NCBI RefSeq assembly: GCF_018130955.1
Contig: NZ_JAFCJM010000011.1
Location: 62,001 to 126,000 of the forward strand
Length of the DNA: 64,000 nucleotides
Source of the DNA: Bradyrhizobium liaoningense
GTDB taxonomy: Bacteria > Pseudomonadota > Alphaproteobacteria > Rhizobiales > Xanthobacteraceae
Direction of reading: 5' to 3'
Shown piece by piece: positions 37,627 through 45,578 of this stretch. A program made the position numbers and the translations under genes. The notes below the pieces were generated by a model. It worked only from the letters and a program-made list of their open reading frames with translations. It searched no databases and had not been told where the DNA came from. Numbering within the stretch: position 1 is the stretch's first letter; each line of letters begins with the position of its first letter.

Positions 37627-39120
37627 ATGTTCAAGAAACTGATCATTGTCGCGGTCGCCGCCGCTTTTGCCGCAGCACCGTTGCCGGCGCTTGCGCAGGG
37701 CAAGAAGGACAGCGTCGTCATGGGCATGACGCTGGAGCCGCCGGGCCTCGATCCGACCAATGCGGCTGCCGCCGCGATTGCAGAGGTCACGCTCTACAAC
37801 ATCTACGAGACGCTGACCAAGATCAAGGAGGACGGCACGGTCGCGCCGCTGCTCGCTGAGAGCTGGACGGCCACGCCCGACCTCAAGACCTACACGTTCA
37901 AGCTAGCCAAGGGCGTCAAGTTTCAGAACGGCGAGCCCTTCAACTCGGCGGCCGTGAAATTCTCGTTCGATCGGGCCGCGGCACCGGACTCCACCAACAA
38001 GGACAAGAGCCTGTTCCGGGCCTTCGAATCCGTGACGGCGCCCGACGCCGACACGGTCGTGGTTGCGGTGAAATATTCCGAGCCCAACCTGCCGTTCCTG
38101 CTGGGGCAGGCGAGTGCCTCGATCGTCGAGCCCAAGAGCGCTGCGACCAATGTGACGCAGCCGGTCGGCACCGGGCCCTATCAATTGGGCGCCTGGGTCA
38201 AGGGCTCCTCGATCACGCTCAACAAATGGGCCGATTATCGCAATGCTGCCGCGATCAAGCTCTCGAAGGTGACGATCCGCTTCATCGGCGATCCCGCAGC
38301 CCAAGTCGCGGCGCTGCTCTCCGGTGACGTCGACGTCTATCCGCGCGTGGCGGCGGCCCGCAGCCTCGCGCAGTTCAAGGCCGATCCGCGCTTCGCGGTA
38401 CTGGTTGGCGGCTCCAAGGCCAAGACCATCGTCGCCATCAACGAGAAGAAGAAGCCGCTCGACGATGTCCGCGTTCGCCGCGCCATTCTCGCCGCGATCG
38501 ATCGCAAGGCGATGATTGACGGCGCCGTTGACGGGTTCGGCACGCCGATCGGCAGCTTCTACACGCCGGGCTCGCTCGGCTATGTCGACACCACCGGCAT
38601 CAACCCCTACGATCCCGAGAAGGCCAAGAAGCTGCTCGCGGAAGCCGGCGTCACCAACCTGGAGCTGAGCCTGAAGCTGCCGCCGCCGCCCTACGCGCGG
38701 CAGGGCGGCGAGATCCTCGCGGCCCAACTCGCAAAGGTCGGCATCACGGCCAAGATCGAGAACGTCGAATGGGCGCAATGGCTGTCGCAGGTCTTTGCCG
38801 GCAACGGTCCGCACAATTTCGATCTCACCATCGTCAGCCATGTCGAGCCGTTCGACCTCGTGAAGATCACCGAGCCGGGCTATTATCTCGGCTACAATAA
38901 CGAGGGCTTCAACAAGCTCTACAACCAGATCGTGACCACGCCCGACGAGGCGAGCCGCGCAAAACTGCTCGGCGATGCCCAGAAGATGCTGGCCACCGAC
39001 GCGGTCGCGGGCTTCCTGTTCCAACCGCAGTGGATCACCATCACCAACAAGAAGCTGAAGGGCGTCTGGAAGGAAGTTCCGCAGTTCGAGAACGACTTTT
39101 CGGCTTGGGCTTGGGAATAG
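37627..39120 (+). CDS. peptide-type ABC transporter substrate-binding protein (DppA/SBP_bac_5)
   Basis: A 497-residue exported binding protein of the DppA/OppA class. The ATG at 37627 follows GGGGAG and gives a clear signal peptide (MFKKLIIVAVAAAFAAAPLPALA, then QGKK). Class features include LEPPGLDPTNAA, LAESWTATPDLKTYTFKLAKGVKFQNGEPF, and VGTGPYQLGAW. It lies last in the operon, an unusual position for a binding-protein gene. The ligand is unknown; the amidase at the head of the cluster suggests an amide or N-acyl compound. Confidence 0.92.
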   Translation: MFKKLIIVAVAAAFAAAPLPALAQGKKDSVVMGMTLEPPGLDPTNAAAAAIAEVTLYNIYETLTKIKEDGTVAPLLAESWTATPDLKTYTFKLAKGVKFQNGEPFNSAAVKFSFDRAAAPDSTNKDKSLFRAFESVTAPDADTVVVAVKYSEPNLPFLLGQASASIVEPKSAATNVTQPVGTGPYQLGAWVKGSSITLNKWADYRNAAAIKLSKVTIRFIGDPAAQVAALLSGDVDVYPRVAAARSLAQFKADPRFAVLVGGSKAKTIVAINEKKKPLDDVRVRRAILAAIDRKAMIDGAVDGFGTPIGSFYTPGSLGYVDTTGINPYDPEKAKKLLAEAGVTNLELSLKLPPPPYARQGGEILAAQLAKVGITAKIENVEWAQWLSQVFAGNGPHNFDLTIVSHVEPFDLVKITEPGYYLGYNNEGFNKLYNQIVTTPDEASRAKLLGDAQKMLATDAVAGFLFQPQWITITNKKLKGVWKEVPQFENDFSAWAWE

Positions 39121-39228
39121 CAGGCAGCACCCTGCGAGGACCGGGCGATGTAAGCATTGTAAGGGCGACGAGCTTGTTTTCGGACGGCGCGTAAGCGGGC
39201 TCGCGTCTTTCTTGTCAAAGGTGAGTTC

Positions 39229-40347
39229 GTGGTCCTAAGGCAACAGTTGCTGGGGATCCTATCGATGGCCAGTTGCCTGACCATCGAGCTCTCGTCTTGC
39301 TTGGCCGCTCAGTGCCCCGATTCTGTGGCGGTTTCAAATTTCGTCGGGCCGATGGTCATGGCGGGTTTCTTTGGGACTCGTGAATCGGACCCTGGATTCA
39401 AGCAGATGCTCGTAGACCTCGAGAACGGTCTGATTGGCGGAGTACTCTTTCTCGGTCGAAATATCGAGACGAGAGATCACCTTAAAGCCATGGTTCGGCA
39501 GATCAGCGTGTGCAAATGTTCAGCGCCTCCCTTTATAGCCATTGATGATGAAGGAGGTGCTGTCGAGCGGCTTGGGGAAGGCCTTGGCTTTCAAAGGACG
39601 CCATCCGCCGCCGCGGTTGCTGGAATGTCGGTAGCTTCAGCACAAGCAGCGTACGAGTCGCTTGCGCAGAAGCTAGCTGGGATCGGATTTAATCTCAATC
39701 TTGGACCAGTGGTTGACCTAAATAGGAACCCCGGCAATCCAATTATTGGAAAGTTCGAGCGCAGCTATGCAGGCGATCCAACGACCGTGATCAAATACGC
39801 CTCCATCTATATTCAGCAGCACCACAAGTATCGAGTTGTAACGGCGCTGAAACATTTCCCCGGTCATGGTTCGTCCTCGACGGACAGCCATGCGGGGGTT
39901 TCCGACGTTCGATCTTCTTGGTCTCCGGATGAACTGCGGCCCTATCGGGAATTGATACAGATCGGATTGGCGGACACAATCATGGTTGGCCACCTAGCCA
40001 ACGAAGCGGTGTGGGGAGGGGTCGCGACCCAGTACGGCGCTCACGCGATCGACGTGATCCTGCGGAAGGAGCTCGGATTCGTTGGCGTGGTCCTTTCGGA
40101 CGATCTCGCAATGCGGGCTATCATCAGAGACGACGAGCCAGTTTCCGATGCGGTGCGATCGGCTATCAAGGCCGGCGTTGACATCGTGATTGTGGGCCGC
40201 TTCAGGGAATTTGACCAGACCACGGACGTTGGACGGAAGGCCAACGAGGCCATCGTCGATGGCCTGTGCAGCGGTGAACTTAGCCGCACCGCGATCGAGG
40301 GTTCGGTAGACCGTATTCGGACGTTGAAGCTTCGTCGGCTAAAATGA
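39229..40347 (+). CDS. secreted glycoside hydrolase family 3 protein (NagZ-like)
   Basis: A 372-residue GH3 hydrolase of the beta-N-acetylhexosaminidase type. It shows IDDEGGAVERL, LNLGPVVDLNRNPGNPIIG and the NagZ catalytic loop KHFPGHG-SSSTDSH (about 206-219) with its His/Asp pair. The Asp nucleophile is in GVVLSDDLAM. The GTG at 39229 has AAAGGTGAG upstream and gives a hydrophobic leader ending LSSC-LAA, which could be a signal or lipoprotein signal. Classical NagZ is cytoplasmic, so export is unusual. The gene is markedly poorer in GC than its neighbours, which suggests recent transfer. An alternative start is the ATG at 39265. Confidence 0.85.
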   Translation: MVLRQQLLGILSMASCLTIELSSCLAAQCPDSVAVSNFVGPMVMAGFFGTRESDPGFKQMLVDLENGLIGGVLFLGRNIETRDHLKAMVRQISVCKCSAPPFIAIDDEGGAVERLGEGLGFQRTPSAAAVAGMSVASAQAAYESLAQKLAGIGFNLNLGPVVDLNRNPGNPIIGKFERSYAGDPTTVIKYASIYIQQHHKYRVVTALKHFPGHGSSSTDSHAGVSDVRSSWSPDELRPYRELIQIGLADTIMVGHLANEAVWGGVATQYGAHAIDVILRKELGFVGVVLSDDLAMRAIIRDDEPVSDAVRSAIKAGVDIVIVGRFREFDQTTDVGRKANEAIVDGLCSGELSRTAIEGSVDRIRTLKLRRLK

Positions 40348-40753
40348 TTATCTCACAATTAATTGCCGCCTCTTGAGGGTGAAAATGCGTCTTGTTCAGC
40401 CGCATCTTCTAATTGGAATTTCCGCTTCGTGATCTTCTCGGCCAAACAGCTCTCGATGGCGAAGGAGCAAAGCTCTTGCAAATCGACTGGGTACGCCTGG
40501 GCTTGAAGTTCGTCGTCTCTTTGACCTTGTCCGGGACGATGTGCAGGCGAGCACAAGTCGACGTCAGCAACCATTTTCGTATGGGTCGTTATCTGGCATC
40601 GAAGACTGCTATTTTGCAGTAAAGCAATGAGTTTAGGCAGCCGCCGGGATCACCTTTCGATCAACGAATAGAGAGGTGTGAAGCGGCTCACAAGGGAACC
40701 TCACGTCCCGCACTAATCAGGCTTCGATGGGTGCTGAACCAATGGAGGTTCGC
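40348..40753. other. low-GC stretch without a convincing gene
   Basis: This 406-base gap continues the lower-GC character of the GH3 gene. Short frames exist on both strands (for example 40413-40622 plus and 40359-40574 minus), but none has a ribosome binding site with a recognisable product. The minus-strand frame could be a degraded remnant. I see no insertion-sequence ends. The last 20 bases contain the GGAGGT of the next gene. Confidence 0.5.
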
Positions 40754-40957
40754 ATGAAGCGTCTGATGATCTCGGGGCTGGTTTCCGCCGCCTTGCTCGC
40801 CATTGCGACCGGCGCAATGCGTTCGCATTCTCATCCCGACGGCGGCACCGTCGGATTGGTGTCGCGAGACGGCACGAGCACCACGCAGGCAAATCAACTG
40901 CCCGTGCAGGATTTCGACGACCGCTCGCTGGTCTTCCCGCGCGACGTCAGGCCCTAA
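40754..40957 (+). CDS. small secreted hypothetical protein (67 residues)
   Basis: A short protein beginning MKRLMISGLVSAALLAIATG, an evident signal peptide or membrane anchor, followed by a polar tail (SHSHPDGGTVGLVSRDGTST..., ending PRDVRP). GGAGGT lies 5 bases upstream of the ATG at 40754, a near-ideal ribosome binding site. Composition is again high GC. I do not recognise a family; it looks like one of the small exported proteins common in this group. The next gene is convergent, 8 bases away. Confidence 0.65.
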   Translation: MKRLMISGLVSAALLAIATGAMRSHSHPDGGTVGLVSRDGTSTTQANQLPVQDFDDRSLVFPRDVRP

Positions 40958-40965
40958 AGACACCA

Positions 40966-41205
40966 TCAAGGGCTCAGCAGCATCGGATCGATCGCGACGT
41001 AATGGCCCAGTAAGCCCAAGGATTGCAACTCGGCGGCATGCAGGTCGATTTCGAGGATCGCCAGCAGCAGCGCCAGCGCGGTCGCGGCGAGGATGAGGAA
41101 CGGCGAGGCTTTCCGGCTCGCGGAATCCTGATGCCGCGACAAGAGCGCCCGGGCGCTCCGCCACCGCGCGATTGCTTGCAGATACGCTTTCGCTCGTATG
41201 TGCAT
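40966..41205 (-). CDS. small hypothetical single-pass membrane protein (79 residues)
   Basis: A basic N-terminus (MHIRAKAYLQAIARWRSARALLSRHQ) precedes one strong membrane helix at about 34-51 (SPFLILAATALALLLAIL) and a C-terminal EIDLHAAELQSLGLLGHY tail. AGAGGA lies 10 bases upstream of the ATG. This charge pattern suggests an inner-membrane protein with the N-terminus inside. No family is recognised. It is convergent with the preceding small gene. Confidence 0.6.
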   Translation of the reverse strand: MHIRAKAYLQAIARWRSARALLSRHQDSASRKASPFLILAATALALLLAILEIDLHAAELQSLGLLGHYVAIDPMLLSP

Positions 41206-41229
41206 GGCCGGCTCGTCCTCTGAACCATC

Positions 41230-41335
41230 CTAGAGCCATTCCGATGAAATCGGAACGGGGCTCTAGATTCTTGTTTTGACGCGTTTTCTTCACGCGAACC
41301 GGTCTCCACTTCGCTCGAAAACGCTCTGGGACCGG
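41230..41335. repeat. intergenic palindromic repeat
   Basis: CTAGAGCC (41230-41237) pairs with GGCTCTAG (41259-41266) around an inner CCGAT/ATCGG stem, making one hairpin. GCGTTTTC (41281-41288) pairs with GAAAACGC (41317-41324), making a second. I recognise this sequence as one of the most frequent intergenic repeats of Bradyrhizobium. It fills much of the 302-base gap before the WD40-cytochrome gene; the rest of the gap holds nothing I can identify. Confidence 0.8.
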
Positions 41336-41507
41336 GTGCTTTGCGGCTCAAGCGGCCGCTTGTCGCAATCTGGCACCGAATGCAGGCGCCTTCGTTGCGG
41401 TGGATCAATGAAGGAACCGACGCGAAGGCGGTTCGGCGCCGCTTTGGCTGCGGCACGAATTCGGGCAGAATGGAGCGCGAAGGGGCTCCCCACGCATCGG
41501 AAGGCCA

Positions 41508-42791
41508 ATGGATTTCATCTTGCGCCTCGCTGTCGCGCTTCTGCTGGCACTCGCCGCGCAGCCAGCGCGCGCGCAGTTGATGGGGCATGGCGGTCCGGTC
41601 CGGGCCATCGCGGTTTCGGCCGACGGCAGGACGGTGCTGTCGGGCAGCTTTGACACGGCCGCGATCCGCTGGTCGTTGTCGACCGAGGCGGCCGAGCAGG
41701 TGCTGCGTTTCCACAGCGATGCGGTGAATGCGATCGCGTTCCTCGGCAGCGCGCGCATGGCCACCGCCGGCGCCGACGGCCGCATCGCGCTCTGGACGGA
41801 GGGCCGACCGCAACCGGACGCGGTGCTCGAAGGCCATACCGGACCGATCGTCGCGCTCGCGGTCTCGCCCGATGCCTCGCGTCTCGCGTCCGCCTCGTGG
41901 GACCGCACGGTGCGGCTCTGGTCGCTCTCGGACGGCACTTCGCGCGTCTTCGAAGGGCATTCGCAAAACGTCAATGGCGTCGCGTTTACGCCGAACGGCA
42001 AGTCGCTCGTCAGCGTAGGCTATGACCTGGCGGTGCGGATCTGGCGCCTCGCGGACGGCACCTCCGACGTGGTGACGCTGTCGGCACCGCTGAACGCGGT
42101 GGCGATCGCCCCCGATGGCGAGATCGTCACCGGTGCCGCGGACGGCAAGCTCCGGATGCTCGGCGCCGACGCCAAGCAGGCGGGCGAGGTCGCGGTCGGC
42201 CCGACACCCGTCGTGGCTCTGGCGCTCTCCGGTGACGGAGCCCTGATCGCGGCCGCCGGCATCGGCGGCACGGTGGCGATCGTCGATCGCAAGTCGCGCA
42301 GCCTGTTGCGGACGCTGGTGGGACCGGGGCTGCCGGTGTGGTCGGTCGCGTTCCTTGCCGATCGCGAGACGCTGGTGACGGGCGGCGCCGACGGCAAGAT
42401 CAGGCGCTGGAATGCGCGCACCGGCGATCCCATTGGCTCGAACCTGCTGGGCACGCCGGCCGATCCGCTCGCCCCCTATGCCGGCGATCACGGCGCCGAT
42501 GTGTTTCGGGCGTGTGTGGCCTGTCACACGCTGTCTGACAAGGAGGTGCAGCGCGCCGGCCCGACGCTGGCCGGACTCTTCGGCCGCAAGATCGCGTCTC
42601 TGCCCGGTTATCGTTTCTCCGATGCGCTCAAGACCATGGACATTGTCTGGACGCCGGAGACGGTCGCAAAGCTGTTCGAGGTCGGACCCAATGCCTTTAC
42701 GCCCGGCACCAAGATGCCGGAGCAGCGCATCGGTTCGGCCGAGGATCGTCGCGCGCTGACCGACTTCCTCGGCCGCGCGACGTCGCGATAG
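41508..42791 (+). CDS. exported WD40-repeat protein fused to a class I cytochrome c domain
   Basis: A 427-residue protein with a signal peptide (about 1-22, ending ARA-QL) and roughly seven WD40-like repeats (about 25-310; for example LEGHTGPIVALAVSPDASRL, SASWDRTVRLWSL, GADGKIRRWNA). A C-terminal monoheme cytochrome c follows, with heme motif CVACH at 336-340 and probable axial methionine in GTKMPEQ. Both parts should be periplasmic. Such fusions exist in proteobacteria, but I know of no firmly assigned function. It stands alone upstream of the formate dehydrogenase locus. GGAAGG precedes the ATG. Confidence 0.9.
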   Translation: MDFILRLAVALLLALAAQPARAQLMGHGGPVRAIAVSADGRTVLSGSFDTAAIRWSLSTEAAEQVLRFHSDAVNAIAFLGSARMATAGADGRIALWTEGRPQPDAVLEGHTGPIVALAVSPDASRLASASWDRTVRLWSLSDGTSRVFEGHSQNVNGVAFTPNGKSLVSVGYDLAVRIWRLADGTSDVVTLSAPLNAVAIAPDGEIVTGAADGKLRMLGADAKQAGEVAVGPTPVVALALSGDGALIAAAGIGGTVAIVDRKSRSLLRTLVGPGLPVWSVAFLADRETLVTGGADGKIRRWNARTGDPIGSNLLGTPADPLAPYAGDHGADVFRACVACHTLSDKEVQRAGPTLAGLFGRKIASLPGYRFSDALKTMDIVWTPETVAKLFEVGPNAFTPGTKMPEQRIGSAEDRRALTDFLGRATSR

Positions 42792-42837
42792 AAGCGCGAT
42801 GGCATTAGGTTGACTCGCTTGTCCGGAGAGCGCGGTT

Positions 42838-43012
42838 CACCTCTCCCCAGCGGGGAGAGGTCGCTTTGCGGCAGCAAATCGGGTGAGGGGGGCTGCATCA
42901 AACTGGGACCGTAACCCCTCATCCGGCGCTTCAGCCGATGCGAAGCATCGGCGTCCTTTAAGAACGGCGGCCACAGGCCGCCTATGCCGACCTCTCCCAA
43001 GGGAGAGGTGAA
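42838..43012. repeat. dispersed palindromic repeat, third copy
   Basis: It begins with ACCTCTCCCC-AGC-GGGGAGAGGT (about 42840-42861) and ends with ACCTCTCCC-AA-GGGAGAGGT (about 42990-43010). Between them lie GCCGATGC-GAA-GCATCGGC (about 42933-42951) and GGCGGCC-ACA-GGCCGCC (about 42966-42982). It is related in its ends to the elements at 11773-11940 and 23203-23340. It occupies the gap between the WD40-cytochrome gene and the convergent small-protein gene and may act as a bidirectional terminator. Confidence 0.75.
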
Positions 43013-43062
43013 TTCCCGACGCCGCGCCAGTTCAACGCAAAGCATCCCGCTTCAGAAGCGCC

Positions 43063-43362
43063 TCAGATCGAATCCCAATTGTCCATCGGCAGGTCCCGCA
43101 TCTCCGGATGTTCCTTGAGGACCTGGATGACGTCGATGCTGGGATGCTCCTTCAGCGCCTCGGCGACGCAGTGGTTGACATATTTCCGGCGCGACAGCCA
43201 CGCGATCTTCTTGCCCTTGGCTTCGGCCTTGCAGGCCACGATCGCCTGCTTGAGGGCGACCTTTTGCGCCTTGTTTAGCGGAGGGGCGGCGGCTTCAGCC
43301 GCGCTGCCTGCGAGAGCGATCGAGATCAAGCATGTCGACAAGACGGTAGTGAGACGAGACAT
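43063..43362 (-). CDS. small exported hypothetical protein (99 residues)
   Basis: A signal peptide (MSRLTTVLSTCLISIALAGSAAEA) is followed by a lysine-rich mature part with LNKAQKVALKQAIVACKAEAKGKKIAWLSRRKYVNHCVAEALKEHP. Two cysteines about 27 residues apart could form a disulfide. AAGGAAG lies 7 bases upstream of the ATG. It is 36 bases downstream of the polyferredoxin gene on the same strand, so it may be cotranscribed with it. I do not recognise a function. Confidence 0.75.
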   Translation of the reverse strand: MSRLTTVLSTCLISIALAGSAAEAAAPPLNKAQKVALKQAIVACKAEAKGKKIAWLSRRKYVNHCVAEALKEHPSIDVIQVLKEHPEMRDLPMDNWDSI

Positions 43363-43398
43363 GGTGATGCTTCCTTGGTTTCCGACCCTGCAAAATTA

Positions 43399-45495
43399 TC
43401 AATTGTCCGTCTGGTCCTTGCTGTCGCGCTGGCGCAGATAGTCGTCCGTCGTGCGCGGCGGCGCGCGTTCGGGGACGCCCTTGAACGGATCGAACTGCTG
43501 CTCGCTCATGACGATGACGCGGCAGTCGGCGCACATCCGGAGCGCCTCGATCCGCTTGTCGCCGGCGGGATACATCCAGTGCCGGCCCTCGAGTTTGGCC
43601 GCGATACGGTCGATCGTGCTCTTGACGCCGAAGGGCGTGCCGCAGCGGACGCAGAGCGCAGGCTCCTCTTCCTTGATGATCTTGGCAGACGCGCGGGCCG
43701 CGCGAAAATCGATCTGCGGCTTGAGCGTGATGACCTTTTCCGGACAGGTGCTCTGGCACAAGCCGCATTGCACGCAGGCATCCTCGATGAATTTCAGCAC
43801 GGGCCGCTCGGGATCGTCGCGCAGCGCGCCGGTCGGGCAGGCCGAGACGCAGGACAGGCACAGCGTGCAGCCGGCGATGTCGACATTGATCGCGCCGACC
43901 GGTGCACCCTGCGGCAGGGCGATCACGTCAACCGGTTTCGGTGCGACGCGATGCAGCTCGCTCAAGGCGAAGCGCAGGAGGCCGCGCCGCTTGCCGACCG
44001 TCTTGAAGGTCGCGGGCGTTGAGACCGCGGCGAGTACGCCGATGCCGGTCAAATGGCCGCCGAGCGCGTCGGGGTCGTCGGTTTCGACGGTGGCAACGCG
44101 GCGGCCTTCAAATCCGAGGCCGCCAAGGATCGCCTCGGCCATGCCGATCGTTTGCGACAGGCCGGTCAGATCGTGGCGCGGCTTGGCGCGCAGCAGGAAG
44201 CGCACGGCTGATGCGCCATAGGCCAATGCACCGACGATCGCTTCCAGCCCGACCTGCGTGAGCTCGTTCACGGCAAAGGGAAGCACGTTCGCCGGCAAGC
44301 CGTCGCCATGCCGCGCCAGGGCGTCGATCAGCGGCGTGCCGTGCGGGCTGTCATGAAAGAGCAGCACCGGATTCGTGCCACCGGCCTGATGGTAGGCAAG
44401 CAGCATGGCGCGAAGCTTTTGCAGCTGCGTATCCGCAGGCGGCAGCGTGTAGGAGACCGCGCCGGTCGGGCAGGCGGCCGCGCATTGGCCGCAGCCCGCG
44501 CAAATGTTCGGATCGATCGCGACGTGATCGCCGTCGGGCGTGATCGCGCTCGTCGGACAGAGATCGAGACAGCGATGGCAGCCCGTGCGCTTCGAACGCG
44601 AATGGGCGCAGAGGTCAGGCGTGACGTCGATGTATTTCGGCTTGTCGAAGCTGCCGACGAGATCGCGCGCGGCCAGCACCGCGCGCAGCATTGCGGCCGG
44701 ATCGTTCGGGGCAGCCCGCAAATAGCCGTCGCGCAAATCGTGGGTCGGAAACAGCGGCCTCTCGCCCGAGAGGTCGAGCACGAGATCGCAGCGCGACGTG
44801 ACGCCGCCTCTCGGCGTATCGAACACGAAGCGGTCGCGCGAGGAGGGGCGGGGACGCGCATAATCGTCGATCGCAAGCTCGAAGGCGCCGAAATGCCCCT
44901 TTGCGGAGCGGATGGTCCCCTTCACGATCGGGAAAACTGTTGCAGCCGGCGGCATCGCGTCACCGGGCTCTTTCAGCATGACCGTGACGTCGAGGTGATC
45001 GGCAAGCAGGCGGCCCGCTTCGATCGCGGCTTCGTCGCGCCCATAGATCAAAACCACGCCGTCGCTCGACAAGGTGACGAGCGGATAGTCCGGTGTCGTG
45101 ACGGACGCGGATGCGAGCAGGGCCGCCATCTTCGCACCGGCTCGCGCGCCGTCGCGCGACCAGCCGGCCGTTTCGCGGATGTTGACGAAGCTGATCGCGT
45201 CAGTCCGTTCGCCGGCCTCATCCGTAAACTGCGCCGCCTGCTGGGTGCAGGCGACCGTCAGCGTGCCATCTGCCGTGGCGGCCTTGCGAAAGTGGTCGAG
45301 CTCGGCACCGCAGAGATGACGAAAGCTCTTGATCTCGCAGTTCGGGCATCCGCGCCGGATCGCGGCCGTGTCGAGACGCATCGTGTCTTCGCACGAGCAG
45401 ATCAAAACGGTCTTCGCTGGCTGCTCCAGGTTAACCTCTCCGCTAGTCCGGCGCCGACTGTGGACTCGCGCCGGCTCTTCGCCTCGTATAGACAT
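43399..45495 (-). CDS. multi-cluster 4Fe-4S polyferredoxin (formate-dehydrogenase-associated)
   Basis: A protein of about 698 residues with at least four [4Fe-4S] ferredoxin motifs in two pairs: CHRCLDLCPTSAI and CAGCGQCAAACPTGAV in the middle, then CTLCLSCVSACPTGAL and CVQCGLCQSTCPEKVI. Further cysteine pairs lie near the N-terminus (LICSCEDTM, GCPNC, HLCG) and C-terminus (CVRCGTPFG, CADC). No signal peptide is seen, so it is cytoplasmic. It is divergent from the fdh accessory genes and probably carries electrons for enzyme maturation or a second acceptor. The start is uncertain: the ATG at 45495 lacks a ribosome binding site, and GGAGAGG lies near 45440 without an ATG. Confidence 0.85.
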   Translation of the reverse strand: MSIRGEEPARVHSRRRTSGEVNLEQPAKTVLICSCEDTMRLDTAAIRRGCPNCEIKSFRHLCGAELDHFRKAATADGTLTVACTQQAAQFTDEAGERTDAISFVNIRETAGWSRDGARAGAKMAALLASASVTTPDYPLVTLSSDGVVLIYGRDEAAIEAGRLLADHLDVTVMLKEPGDAMPPAATVFPIVKGTIRSAKGHFGAFELAIDDYARPRPSSRDRFVFDTPRGGVTSRCDLVLDLSGERPLFPTHDLRDGYLRAAPNDPAAMLRAVLAARDLVGSFDKPKYIDVTPDLCAHSRSKRTGCHRCLDLCPTSAITPDGDHVAIDPNICAGCGQCAAACPTGAVSYTLPPADTQLQKLRAMLLAYHQAGGTNPVLLFHDSPHGTPLIDALARHGDGLPANVLPFAVNELTQVGLEAIVGALAYGASAVRFLLRAKPRHDLTGLSQTIGMAEAILGGLGFEGRRVATVETDDPDALGGHLTGIGVLAAVSTPATFKTVGKRRGLLRFALSELHRVAPKPVDVIALPQGAPVGAINVDIAGCTLCLSCVSACPTGALRDDPERPVLKFIEDACVQCGLCQSTCPEKVITLKPQIDFRAARASAKIIKEEEPALCVRCGTPFGVKSTIDRIAAKLEGRHWMYPAGDKRIEALRMCADCRVIVMSEQQFDPFKGVPERAPPRTTDDYLRQRDSKDQTDN

Positions 45496-45578
45496 TATCG
45501 ATCGGGAAGAAAAGGAAAGCGGAGGACGGCCTGCCGTCGACCCCAACGAGCCACGTTTCCCTGGCGGAACCAATCCAC

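Noticed and set aside
40359..40622. Two short overlapping frames on opposite strands in the low-GC gap
   Set aside because: Neither has a ribosome binding site, signal or known motif; a decayed gene is possible but not supported.
39229..40753. An insertion sequence or genomic island carrying the GH3 gene
   Set aside because: No transposase, integrase, terminal inverted repeats or tRNA target could be found; only base composition supports transfer.
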